Source: DAOMOP01 sp035444405
GTDB taxonomy: Bacteria; Pseudomonadota; Gammaproteobacteria; Burkholderiales; Rhodocyclaceae
Reading direction: 5' to 3'
Length of the DNA stretch: 13,864 bases
NCBI GenBank assembly: GCA_035444405.1
Contig: DAOMOP010000102.1
Span: forward strand, 1 to 13,864
The notes below the pieces were generated by a model. The model searched no databases and was not told where the DNA came from. It saw only the letters and a program-made list of their open reading frames with translations. Of the stretch, positions 1 through 6,084 are shown piece after piece. Every line of letters starts with the position of its first letter. The first letter of the stretch is position 1. The translations under genes and the position numbers were made by a program.

Positions 1-718
<718 letters not shown>

Positions 719-764
719 GGAAGCCTCTATCGATTGGGACGACGGGTTTTCGAAGTAACCGCGA

Positions 765-770
765 ATTTTA
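765..770 (-). promoter_or_regulatory. Possible -10 box for glnS
   Basis: On the minus strand this reads TAAAAT, one mismatch from the consensus -10. It lies about 47 nt upstream of the glnS GTG. No convincing -35 box sits at the right distance; TTAATC (795-790) is 19 nt away. The call is from sequence inspection only. Confidence 0.35.
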
Positions 771-791
771 GCGCGTGGCGGCCCGAACGGA

Positions 792-821
792 TTAACCGTG
801 CGCCCGGCGATCCGTTAGACT
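792..821 (+). promoter_or_regulatory. Possible sigma-70 promoter upstream of fluC
   Basis: TTAACC (792-797) and TAGACT (816-821) are separated by 18 nt, both moderate matches to -35 and -10. They lie about 110 nt upstream of the fluC ATG, in the divergent region shared with glnS. I looked for the fluoride (crcB-motif) riboswitch in the leader that follows and did not recognise its conserved elements. Confidence 0.35.
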
Positions 822-850
822 CGCCATTTCGCCTGCGATCATCGACGACC

Positions 851-934
851 ATGACAGACCGATGGAACGACTTTGCGCGCAGCGTGCCGGCCCGCTTCGG
901 TCAGCCGTCGCGTGACGTCCGCGCGACGCCATGA
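851..934 (+). other. Possible 27-codon leader ORF overlapping the fluC start
   Basis: An ATG at 851 opens a 27-codon frame beginning MTDRWNDFARSVPARFG. Its TGA stop (932-934) overlaps the ATG of fluC in the arrangement ATGA. Such an overlap can couple translation of two frames, and the fluC start has no clear Shine-Dalgarno sequence of its own. However, the leader ATG also lacks a good ribosome binding site and the peptide resembles nothing I know, so this may be chance. Confidence 0.2.
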
Positions 935-1326
935 CGACGCCGCTGACCCTGTCGGCCTTCGTCGCCGTCGGTGCCGGTGCTGCGCTCGGCGCGTGGCTGC
1001 GCTGGGGGCTGGGCCTGCTGCTCAACCCGCTTTTTCTGATGGTGCCGCTCGGCACGCTGGCGGCGAACCTCGTCGGCGCCTTCCTGATGGGCCTCGCGCT
1101 CGGTTTCGTGCATGCGCTTCCAGCGCTCTCGCCGACCCTCAAGCTGTTGCTGATGACGGGTTTTCTGGGCGGCTTGACGACCTTCTCGACCTTCTCGGCC
1201 GAAGGGCTGCACCTCATCCAGCATCGCGAATGGGGATGGCTGGTGGTGCATACGGCGGTCCATGTGGCCGGCTCGCTGCTGTTCGCGGGCGCGGGCTACG
1301 CCGCATTCAACGCCTGGCGCGGCTAG
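931..1326 (+). CDS. crcB: Fluoride ion channel FluC/CrcB
   Basis: Small inner-membrane protein of 131 residues (usual length 120-130) that works as a dual-topology dimer exporting fluoride and so protects enolase and other enzymes. Visible family marks are GAWLRW (residues 20-25), GTLAANLVGAF (41-51, with the pore Asn46) and GFLGGLTTFSTFS (77-89), the Phe-rich segment forming the fluoride track. Four hydrophobic helices are evident at roughly 5-26, 36-60, 68-90 and 103-126. The ATG at 931 is the natural start, although no strong ribosome binding site precedes it; it overlaps the stop of a short upstream frame. It is a single-gene unit, divergent from glnS and convergent with the flavoprotein gene, with a strong hairpin directly after its stop. 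No fluoride riboswitch was recognised upstream. Confidence 0.95.
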   Translation: MTTPLTLSAFVAVGAGAALGAWLRWGLGLLLNPLFLMVPLGTLAANLVGAFLMGLALGFVHALPALSPTLKLLLMTGFLGGLTTFSTFSAEGLHLIQHREWGWLVVHTAVHVAGSLLFAGAGYAAFNAWRG

Positions 1327-1330
1327 CGGG

Positions 1331-1367
1331 CTGCGCCGGCGCACGCGGTGTGCGTTCGCCGGCGCAG
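1331..1367. terminator. Hairpin between convergent fluC and the flavoprotein gene
   Basis: The arms CTGCGCCGGCG (1331-1341) and CGCCGGCGCAG (1357-1367) are perfect inverted repeats. They extend inward past one mismatch with ACGC (1343-1346) pairing GCGT (1352-1355), leaving a 5-nt loop. The hairpin starts 4 nt after the fluC stop and lies between converging genes. No T-run follows on the plus strand, so it may act with Rho or as a 3' stabiliser rather than as a classical intrinsic terminator. Confidence 0.6.
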
Positions 1368-1446
1368 TGCGCCGAAGCCCTTCCGATGAGCCGGTTCGCG
1401 TCCCCCGTGTCGCGCGCGTGCGCGGGCGTGTCGCTCGTCGGTCGCG

Positions 1447-2733
1447 TCAGCGGGTGCGCGTTTCGCCCAGCCACTCGCTCGCGCCGACCCCCGCCGCGTG
1501 GCCCGTCGCGAAGCAGCCGGTGAGCAGATAGCCTCCGGTAGGGGCCTCCCAGTCGAGCATCTCGCCGCAGCAGAACACGCCCGGCAGGGCGCGCAGCATC
1601 AGGCGGGCGTCGAGTGCTTCGAAACACACGCCGCCGGCGCTGCTGATGGCCTCATCGAGCGGGCGTGGCGCGACCAGCCGAATCGGCAGCGCCTTGAGCA
1701 GGGCCGCGAGATGCGTCACGTCGGCGAAAGCCTCGCGCGGGGCGCACTCGTTGAGCAGCGCAGCCTTGACGCCGGTGATTCCCGCCTTGCTCTGCAGGTG
1801 GCTGGCGATCGAGCGCGTGCCGCGCGGCCGCGACAAGGCCCCGACGAGCTGTTCGAGCGATCGTCCCGGGGCGAGGTCGATCTCGAGCACGACCTCGCCG
1901 CGGGCGGCGATGGTGTCGCGCAGCGCGGCCGACAGCGCGTAGATCAGGCTGCCTTCCAGCCCGGTTGTGGTGACCACGCACTCTCCGCCGCGTTGGTGTG
2001 CCTGGTCGTGCAGGTCGCAAAAGCGCACTGCCACCGACTTCAGCGGCGCGCCGGCGAAGCGCTCGCGAAGGTGGGGGCTCCAGCCGGTGCCGCCGCTGCG
2101 CGGCGTGACGACGTCAAAGCCGCAATTGGCCGGGCGCAGCGGTGCGATGTCGACCCCGCGCGCCTGCAGCCACGGCACCCAGGCGCCGTCCGAGCCCAGC
2201 CGCGACCAGCTTGCGCCACCCAGTGCCAGCACCACCGCATCGGCATCGACGCGCCGCTCGCCGGACGGTGTCGCGAAGCGCAGGCCCTGTGTCGCAGCGC
2301 CGTCGTCGTGCTGCCAGCCGAGCCAGCGGTGGCGCGCGTGTACGCGCACGCCGCCGCCGCGCAGGCGATGCAGCCACGCGCGCAGCAGCGGCGCGGCCTT
2401 CATTGCCGTCGGGAAGACGCGCCCGGAGCTGCCGACAAAGGTTTCGATGCCGAGCCGCCCCGCCCACGCGCGCACCGCGTCGGCGCCGAACGCATCGAGC
2501 AGCGGTGCCATCTGGGCGCTGCGCTGGCCGTAGCGCGCGACGAAGTGTTCGTGCGGTTCGGAATGGGTGAGGTTCAGGCCGCCGATCCCCGCCAGCAGAA
2601 ACTTGCGCCCGGGCGAGGCCATCGCGTCGTAGATGTCGACGCGGCGACCCGCGCCGGTCAGCATCTCGGCCGCCATCAGCCCGGCCGGTCCGCCGCCGAT
2701 GACGGCAACACGACGTGCGGCAGTATCGTTCAC
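1447..2733 (-). CDS. BaiN/YhiN (HI0933)-family FAD-dependent oxidoreductase
   Basis: Predicted cytoplasmic flavoprotein of 428 residues. The N-terminus carries a Rossmann FAD-binding signature VAVIGGGPAGL (residues 9-19) with the acidic end of the second strand in DIYDA (33-37). GRKFLLAGIGGLNLTHSE (42-59) corresponds to the family's conserved GRKFxxxGxGxxNLT region. SSGRVFP (102-108) and the C-terminal GEMLDWEAPTGGYLLTG block (390-406) are also typical. The NLTHSE form, rather than GRCNxTN, suggests the subgroup modelled as TIGR03862 (PP_4765-like), whose substrate is unknown. One distant family member, BaiN, acts in gut bile-acid reduction, but that function should not be transferred. The start is GTG at 2733-2731, overlapping the TGA of the upstream glycosylase gene (GTGA), so the two are probably co-transcribed and translationally coupled. 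Confidence 0.85.
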   Translation of the reverse strand: MNDTAARRVAVIGGGPAGLMAAEMLTGAGRRVDIYDAMASPGRKFLLAGIGGLNLTHSEPHEHFVARYGQRSAQMAPLLDAFGADAVRAWAGRLGIETFVGSSGRVFPTAMKAAPLLRAWLHRLRGGGVRVHARHRWLGWQHDDGAATQGLRFATPSGERRVDADAVVLALGGASWSRLGSDGAWVPWLQARGVDIAPLRPANCGFDVVTPRSGGTGWSPHLRERFAGAPLKSVAVRFCDLHDQAHQRGGECVVTTTGLEGSLIYALSAALRDTIAARGEVVLEIDLAPGRSLEQLVGALSRPRGTRSIASHLQSKAGITGVKAALLNECAPREAFADVTHLAALLKALPIRLVAPRPLDEAISSAGGVCFEALDARLMLRALPGVFCCGEMLDWEAPTGGYLLTGCFATGHAAGVGASEWLGETRTR

Positions 2734-3230
2734 GCTGCGATGCGCCGCCAGGCAGCGAGCTTCGCGTCGTACGGAACGCTTGCGTTGGCCGGACTCGTCG
2801 AAGGCAGCCGTGCCATCGCGAGCGGGCCGTGTCCGGCCAGAGCCGGCGCGACATGGCGGCGGAACAGCCGTTCGGCCGTGCCGCCGTTGAAGAATACCCG
2901 CGCGACGTGCCGATGCTCGCGCAGAAAGGTCGCGAAATCATTGAGTTCCATGGAGTCGCGGTCGATGCGCGCATCGAGGCTGCCGGGCCGCCGGCAGGCG
3001 GCCAGCACGTCCCACAGCGCGAATCCGAGCGCGGCGAGCTGGCGGGTGCGCTCCGCGTACGGCTGGCGGGCGTCGATGCCCAGCACGGCTTCGATGATCG
3101 GCCAGAAAAGGTTGCGCGGATGCGCGTAGTACTGCCCGGCGGCGAGCGAGGCGGCGCCGGGCATGCTGCCGAGGATCAGCGTGTGGGCGCTAGCAGCGGT
3201 GATCGGCGGAAAGGCTTCGAGTCGGGACAT
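2730..3230 (-). CDS. DNA-deoxyinosine glycosylase (UDG superfamily, family 6)
   Basis: Base-excision repair enzyme of 166 residues, the usual size for hypoxanthine-DNA glycosylases that remove deaminated adenine. The sequence shows LILGSMPGAASL (residues 18-29), then QYYAHPRNLFW (33-43). Asn40 falls where the catalytic Asn of the hypoxanthine-DNA glycosylase family lies. The second motif is LPSTSPANAS (142-151). The GSMPG/HPRNxFW combination separates this family from classical Ung and from Mug, although older annotations call it a G/U mismatch-specific glycosylase. I chose ATG 3230-3228 because residues from MSRLEAFPPI align with the family; the frame stays open upstream to 3452 but the extension is Arg/His-rich and unlike the family. 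No Shine-Dalgarno sequence is evident. The gene is first in a two-gene unit with the flavoprotein. Confidence 0.88.
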   Translation of the reverse strand: MSRLEAFPPITAASAHTLILGSMPGAASLAAGQYYAHPRNLFWPIIEAVLGIDARQPYAERTRQLAALGFALWDVLAACRRPGSLDARIDRDSMELNDFATFLREHRHVARVFFNGGTAERLFRRHVAPALAGHGPLAMARLPSTSPANASVPYDAKLAAWRRIAA

Positions 3231-3248
3231 CGAGGGGCGGCAACGGGG

Positions 3249-3267
3249 GCGGTGCACTTGGCACCGC
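3249..3267. repeat. Inverted repeat upstream of the glycosylase gene
   Basis: GCGGTGC (3249-3255) and GCACCGC (3261-3267) are perfect inverted repeats of 7 bp separated by 5 bp. They lie 18 bp upstream of the glycosylase ATG in the divergent intergenic region shared with the Yip1 gene. This could be an operator or a leader hairpin. In DNA this GC-rich, chance is a real possibility. Confidence 0.35.
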
Positions 3268-3358
3268 GAGCGCGCACGGTAACGCCTGGCGCGGCGGCGA
3301 TCAAGTCGGACCATGTGGCCGATAGCCTGGTGCAAATGGCCGTGCGTGGCGCACTTCC

Positions 3359-3364
3359 TATAAT
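3359..3364 (+). promoter_or_regulatory. -10 box for the Yip1-family gene
   Basis: A perfect TATAAT lies 74 nt upstream of the ATG at 3439 in an otherwise GC-rich region. I see no good -35 hexamer 16-18 nt upstream. A small inverted repeat GTGCG-TGG-CGCAC (3342-3354) sits directly upstream of the box and could be a regulator site. Confidence 0.45.
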
Positions 3365-3438
3365 CGGAGTGTGGGATCGTCCGTCGCTGGTCGCGGTCGA
3401 AGCCCATGTGATTCCTGAGCTGACAATGGAGGTCGGAG

Positions 3439-4035
3439 ATGCATGCACACAATCTGCCGAAGATGCTTTATTCGTATCGGGAGGGCTGGCAGGAACTCAT
3501 CGAGGACCACCCGACCGTCCGAGGACTCTTCACGATGTATGTCGTGCCGATGTCGCTGATCCCGCCGGTGATGCTGCTCTACGCGCTGCTGGTGACGCCG
3601 GGGGCGGTGTTTCCGGCGCTCGTGCCGCACATCACCGTCTTCGAGGCGCTGCTGGTGGCGGTGGCCTTCTTCGTCGCCGAGATCGCGATGGTCGCGCTGA
3701 TGGGTTCGATCATCCAGCAAATGGGTGACGTCGTCGATGTCAGCCCGAAGTACGAAGCCGCGTACACGCTGGCGGCCGTGGCGCCGACGCCGCTGTGGCT
3801 GTCGGCCCTGGTGCTGTTCGTTCCGGTGACCTGGGTGACGGTGTTGGTGGTCGCTCTCGCCTGGGTGGCCTCGGCGGCGCTGATCTATCACGGTGTCTAT
3901 CCGCTGTTCAGGCTCGAAGACCGGAGCAAGGCGCGCCTGATGGGGTCCTTCGTGCTGATGGCCGGTGTGATCGCGTGGGGGGCGCTGCTCGTCGTGCTCG
4001 CGCTGGTGATCAGCATGATCGTCGGTCTGCGGTGA
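3439..4035 (+). CDS. Yip1-family integral membrane protein
   Basis: Protein of 198 residues with about five hydrophobic helices at roughly 32-53, 67-92, 108-130, 132-152 and 167-197, preceded by a short polar N-terminus. The segment VSPKYEAAYTLAAVAPTPLW (residues 101-120) between the second and third helices is the conserved Tyr/Ala/Pro-Trp core of bacterial YIP1-domain proteins. IYHGVYPLF (149-157) is also typical. Bacterial members lie in the inner membrane and their role is not established. The start is firm: GGAGG at 3428-3432 lies 6 nt before the ATG. The gene stands alone, divergent from the glycosylase unit and convergent with the hydrolase gene, and is followed by a hairpin. Confidence 0.82.
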   Translation: MHAHNLPKMLYSYREGWQELIEDHPTVRGLFTMYVVPMSLIPPVMLLYALLVTPGAVFPALVPHITVFEALLVAVAFFVAEIAMVALMGSIIQQMGDVVDVSPKYEAAYTLAAVAPTPLWLSALVLFVPVTWVTVLVVALAWVASAALIYHGVYPLFRLEDRSKARLMGSFVLMAGVIAWGALLVVLALVISMIVGLR

Positions 4036-4048
4036 TCGTCGTCACGTT

Positions 4049-4075
4049 CGGGTCGGCACGGGAGATGCCGACCCG
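4049..4075. terminator. Hairpin between convergent Yip1 and hydrolase genes
   Basis: A 10-bp perfect stem, CGGGTCGGCA (4049-4058) with TGCCGACCCG (4066-4075), encloses a 7-nt loop and begins 13 nt after the Yip1 stop. No T-run follows. A second, smaller hairpin, CGGCGC (4101-4106) with GCGCCG (4111-4116), lies downstream in the same 152-bp gap. The pair could terminate transcription from both sides. Confidence 0.5.
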
Positions 4076-4187
4076 CTGCGATTCGTCCCGCCCCGAAGCG
4101 CGGCGCCTGCGCGCCGGCGGCATCCCACTCCGGTAGCGCCGGTTTGCGGAAGCGAACCGCGTGGCGGGGCTTGCGCCCGGTCCGCGG

Positions 4188-5246
4188 TCAATCGATCCAG
4201 AATGCGCCGCGCATGCGGCGCATTTGCCACGCGCCGGTGCCGTCGCGGCACATGCCGAAGCGGAACGATGGTGGCACTTGTGGCACTTCGAAGCGGATGT
4301 CGACGAACCATGCGCACGGATTGGACGGCCCGTCGTCGTGACTGAGGCCGTCGAAGCGCGGAAACACGGCGAAGCGCCGATATGGCGTGAACTCCGGCCG
4401 TGACCAGGCTTCGCGGGCGAGTGTCGCGATGGCCGGACCGTCGCCGAAGCGGGCGATGCGCTGCCAGTGCACTTCGTGCGGCGCCGCGTAGGCCGAGTGG
4501 ATCGCGCGCAGCCACGGAATCGCGCTGGCGGGCGGCCATAGCTGTCTGCGTCGGTCGAGCCCGACGTTTGCGACGTGGTAGGTATCGCCGCCGGCGATGA
4601 TGGTCTTCCAGTTGAACGGCGACGGCGGTTGCGGCAGCGCATGGATGGCGACGTCGGGCAGACCGAGCGCGCTCGCGTACGCTTCGCCCACGGCCAGTGC
4701 ATGCCGCTGCTGCAGCGCCAGAAAAGCCACGTACCCTCCCAGCGCCGCCAGCGCGAGCGCACCGATCGCACGGCCGACCCGCGGCAGCAGGGCCGCGCCC
4801 AGCAGTCCGCACACGATGATTGCCGTGATCTGCGTGTCGATGACGAAGGCGAGCGGCAGCGAGAAGCGCTGTGTCGACAGCGGGGCGAACAGCATCAGTC
4901 CGTATGCGGTGATCAGGTCGCCGGCGATGTGGATGGCCAACCCCAGGCTGGCCGGACCATAGTAGGCCCGCCAGCGGGGGTGCGCCGGATCCAGCCGTGC
5001 GAAGAGGTGCGCGAACAGCAGCGCCCATACGGGCAGCATCACGAGCGAGTGGGTGATGCCCTGGTGCCAGTTGAGATAGGTGATCGTGTCGATCAGTCGC
5101 AGCGCGAAGTCGGCGTCGGGAAACGCCGCGGCGGCAAGGCCCGCGGCCACGCGCCGGCGAACCGGCAGGGCACGTGGGTCCGCTCGCGGCGCCGCCGTGG
5201 CGCGCGCCAGCAGGGCGCCGCTGAGCGCGTGGGTGAGCGGGTCCAT
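4188..5246 (-). CDS. YdjM/YfhP-type membrane-bound metal-dependent hydrolase
   Basis: Protein of 352 residues opening with MDPLTHALSGALLAR, the hallmark start of the YdjM (DUF457) family, in which the Thr-His pair belongs to the metal site. Other likely ligands are Asp44/Asp46 in FPDADF, His61 and His66 in HQGITHS (61-67), and His106/Asp110 in HIAGD. The family usually has HRGxTHS, so Gln62 is a small variation. Hydrophobic segments lie at about 66-84, 99-120, 133-152 and 157-178. The last ~170 residues form a soluble domain, as in Bacillus YfhP and unlike the shorter E. coli YdjM. The true substrate is unknown. The ATG at 5246 lies 9 nt after the stop of the TetR-like gene, with no strong ribosome binding site, so the two are probably one operon. 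A perfect hairpin (4201-4224) lies inside the last codons. Confidence 0.85.
   Translation of the reverse strand: MDPLTHALSGALLARATAAPRADPRALPVRRRVAAGLAAAAFPDADFALRLIDTITYLNWHQGITHSLVMLPVWALLFAHLFARLDPAHPRWRAYYGPASLGLAIHIAGDLITAYGLMLFAPLSTQRFSLPLAFVIDTQITAIIVCGLLGAALLPRVGRAIGALALAALGGYVAFLALQQRHALAVGEAYASALGLPDVAIHALPQPPSPFNWKTIIAGGDTYHVANVGLDRRRQLWPPASAIPWLRAIHSAYAAPHEVHWQRIARFGDGPAIATLAREAWSRPEFTPYRRFAVFPRFDGLSHDDGPSNPCAWFVDIRFEVPQVPPSFRFGMCRDGTGAWQMRRMRGAFWID
4201..4224. repeat. Perfect 10-bp stem-loop inside the hydrolase 3' end
   Basis: AATGCGCCGC (4201-4210) and GCGGCGCATT (4215-4224) are exact inverted repeats around a 4-nt loop. They encode the C-terminal MRRMRGAF residues, about 10 bp before the stop codon. 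The structure might act as a terminator or RNA-stability element for the minus-strand transcript. Confidence 0.45.
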
Positions 5247-5255
5247 CCGTGGCGG

Positions 5256-5918
5256 TCAGAGCGTCGGCTCCTCGCCGGCCGGCTCGGTGCGGGGTCGCGG
5301 GACCGGTTCGTCGACCGCTTGGGACCGTTTCGGGCAGCGCCCGTAGACGGCATGATCGACGCGCTCGGCGAGCGCGAGCTTCTCGTCGAGCAAGCGCCGC
5401 GTCTTCTCGGCGTGCTCGGAGTCGTCGCGCATCCAGTGGAAGAAGGTGGTCAGGTAGATCGTCGTCAGCGCGGTCTCTTCGAGCGCTCGACGCACGAAGG
5501 TCGCGTCGCGGTGCGCGGCCTCGCGCACCCACTGCACGGTGCGGCTCACCCGCATCAGCCCCGGGAACTGGATGTGGATGTGGCCGGGCTCGAGCTTGCC
5601 GTAGATCATCTCGCGCGTGGCCTTGCGGTGGGCCGCGAGTGCGTCGAGCCACGCCATGATGAGCCGATGCAGGCGCCGGCGCGTGGGCAGTTCAGTGAAG
5701 CCGGGGCTCGCGCCTTCGCGCAGCATCGCCGCGTCGGCGCGGTCGAACCAGGCGTCGACGAGGTCTTCCTTCTCGCGGAAGTGCTGGCGGATGTCGTCGA
5801 GCGTGATGCCGAGCTCGGCGGCGACGTCGTGCAGGCGCACGGACTCCCAGTTGCGCCGCTCGGCCAGTGCGATGGCGGCGTCGACGATGCGTTCGCGCAG
5901 GGTGTCGTGGTCCGGCAT
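5256..5918 (-). CDS. TetR-fold regulator with COQ9-like C-terminal half
   Basis: Protein of 220 residues. The N-terminus has the TetR DNA-binding layout: helix 1 in ERIVDAAIALAERRNWESV (residues 9-27) and a helix-turn-helix at VRLHDVAAELGITLDDIRQHFREKEDL (27-53), with the usual xxHFxxKExL ending. The C-terminal half differs from common TetR ligand domains. RRALEETALTTIYLTTFFHW (143-162) followed by MRDDSEHAEKTRRLLDEKL (163-181) resembles the COQ9 segment in which an aromatic-rich helix precedes W-x-x-D-x-S and FLDRRI. COQ9 proteins share the TetR fold but bind lipids and assist ubiquinone synthesis. I favour a DNA-binding regulator because the helix-turn-helix looks intact. The start ATG at 5918 has GGAGG 8 nt upstream and a perfect -10 box. 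It is upstream of, and probably co-transcribed with, the hydrolase gene. The last ~25 residues are a Pro/Glu-rich tail. Confidence 0.8.
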   Translation of the reverse strand: MPDHDTLRERIVDAAIALAERRNWESVRLHDVAAELGITLDDIRQHFREKEDLVDAWFDRADAAMLREGASPGFTELPTRRRLHRLIMAWLDALAAHRKATREMIYGKLEPGHIHIQFPGLMRVSRTVQWVREAAHRDATFVRRALEETALTTIYLTTFFHWMRDDSEHAEKTRRLLDEKLALAERVDHAVYGRCPKRSQAVDEPVPRPRTEPAGEEPTL

Positions 5919-5949
5919 CGAGGCTGCCTCCCGGTGTGGTGTTCGGTTC

Positions 5950-5955
5950 ATTATA
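5950..5955 (-). promoter_or_regulatory. -10 box for the TetR-like gene
   Basis: On the minus strand this is a perfect TATAAT, 31 nt upstream of the ATG at 5918, giving a short leader that contains the GGGAGG ribosome binding site. No TTGACA-like -35 hexamer is visible at the usual distance, so an activator or another contact may be needed. It faces away from the hrpA -10 box at 5995-6000. Confidence 0.5.
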
Positions 5956-5991
5956 GGAGGGGCGCGCGCTGCCGGCCCGGGGCGGCGGTTC

Positions 5992-6000
5992 TGGCATAAT
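5992..6000 (+). promoter_or_regulatory. Extended -10 promoter for hrpA
   Basis: TGGCATAAT contains the extended -10 dinucleotide TG, one spacer base and CATAAT, one mismatch from consensus. It predicts transcription from about 6007, ahead of the candidate hrpA starts. The two divergent -10 boxes lie about 40 bp apart, so the TetR-like protein could influence both genes if it binds between them. I did not find a clear long palindrome there. Confidence 0.45.
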
Positions 6001-6084
6001 CCCGTCTCGCGCAAGTCTGTATCACCCGCACCATCGCAACACCGAACCCGCACCGTGCGGTCCGCCGCACCGCCATATCCGCCG

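Noticed and set aside
780..930. Fluoride (crcB-motif) riboswitch upstream of fluC
   Set aside because: I looked for its conserved pseudoknot sequence elements and did not see them. A covariance-model search would decide.
1498..3129. Long plus-strand open frame opposite the flavoprotein and glycosylase genes
   Set aside because: Both minus-strand genes have clear family motifs. The plus-strand translation is low-complexity Arg/Ala/Gln-rich and lacks motifs.
3231..3452. N-terminal extension of the glycosylase up to 3452
   Set aside because: The extra 74 residues are Arg/His/Cys-rich and do not fit the family. They would overlap the Yip1 start, its ribosome binding site and its promoter.
5617..6084. 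Extending HrpA upstream to the first in-frame ATG at 5617
   Set aside because: This would overlap most of the TetR-like gene and the divergent promoters. The translation there is Arg/Ser-rich and unlike HrpA.
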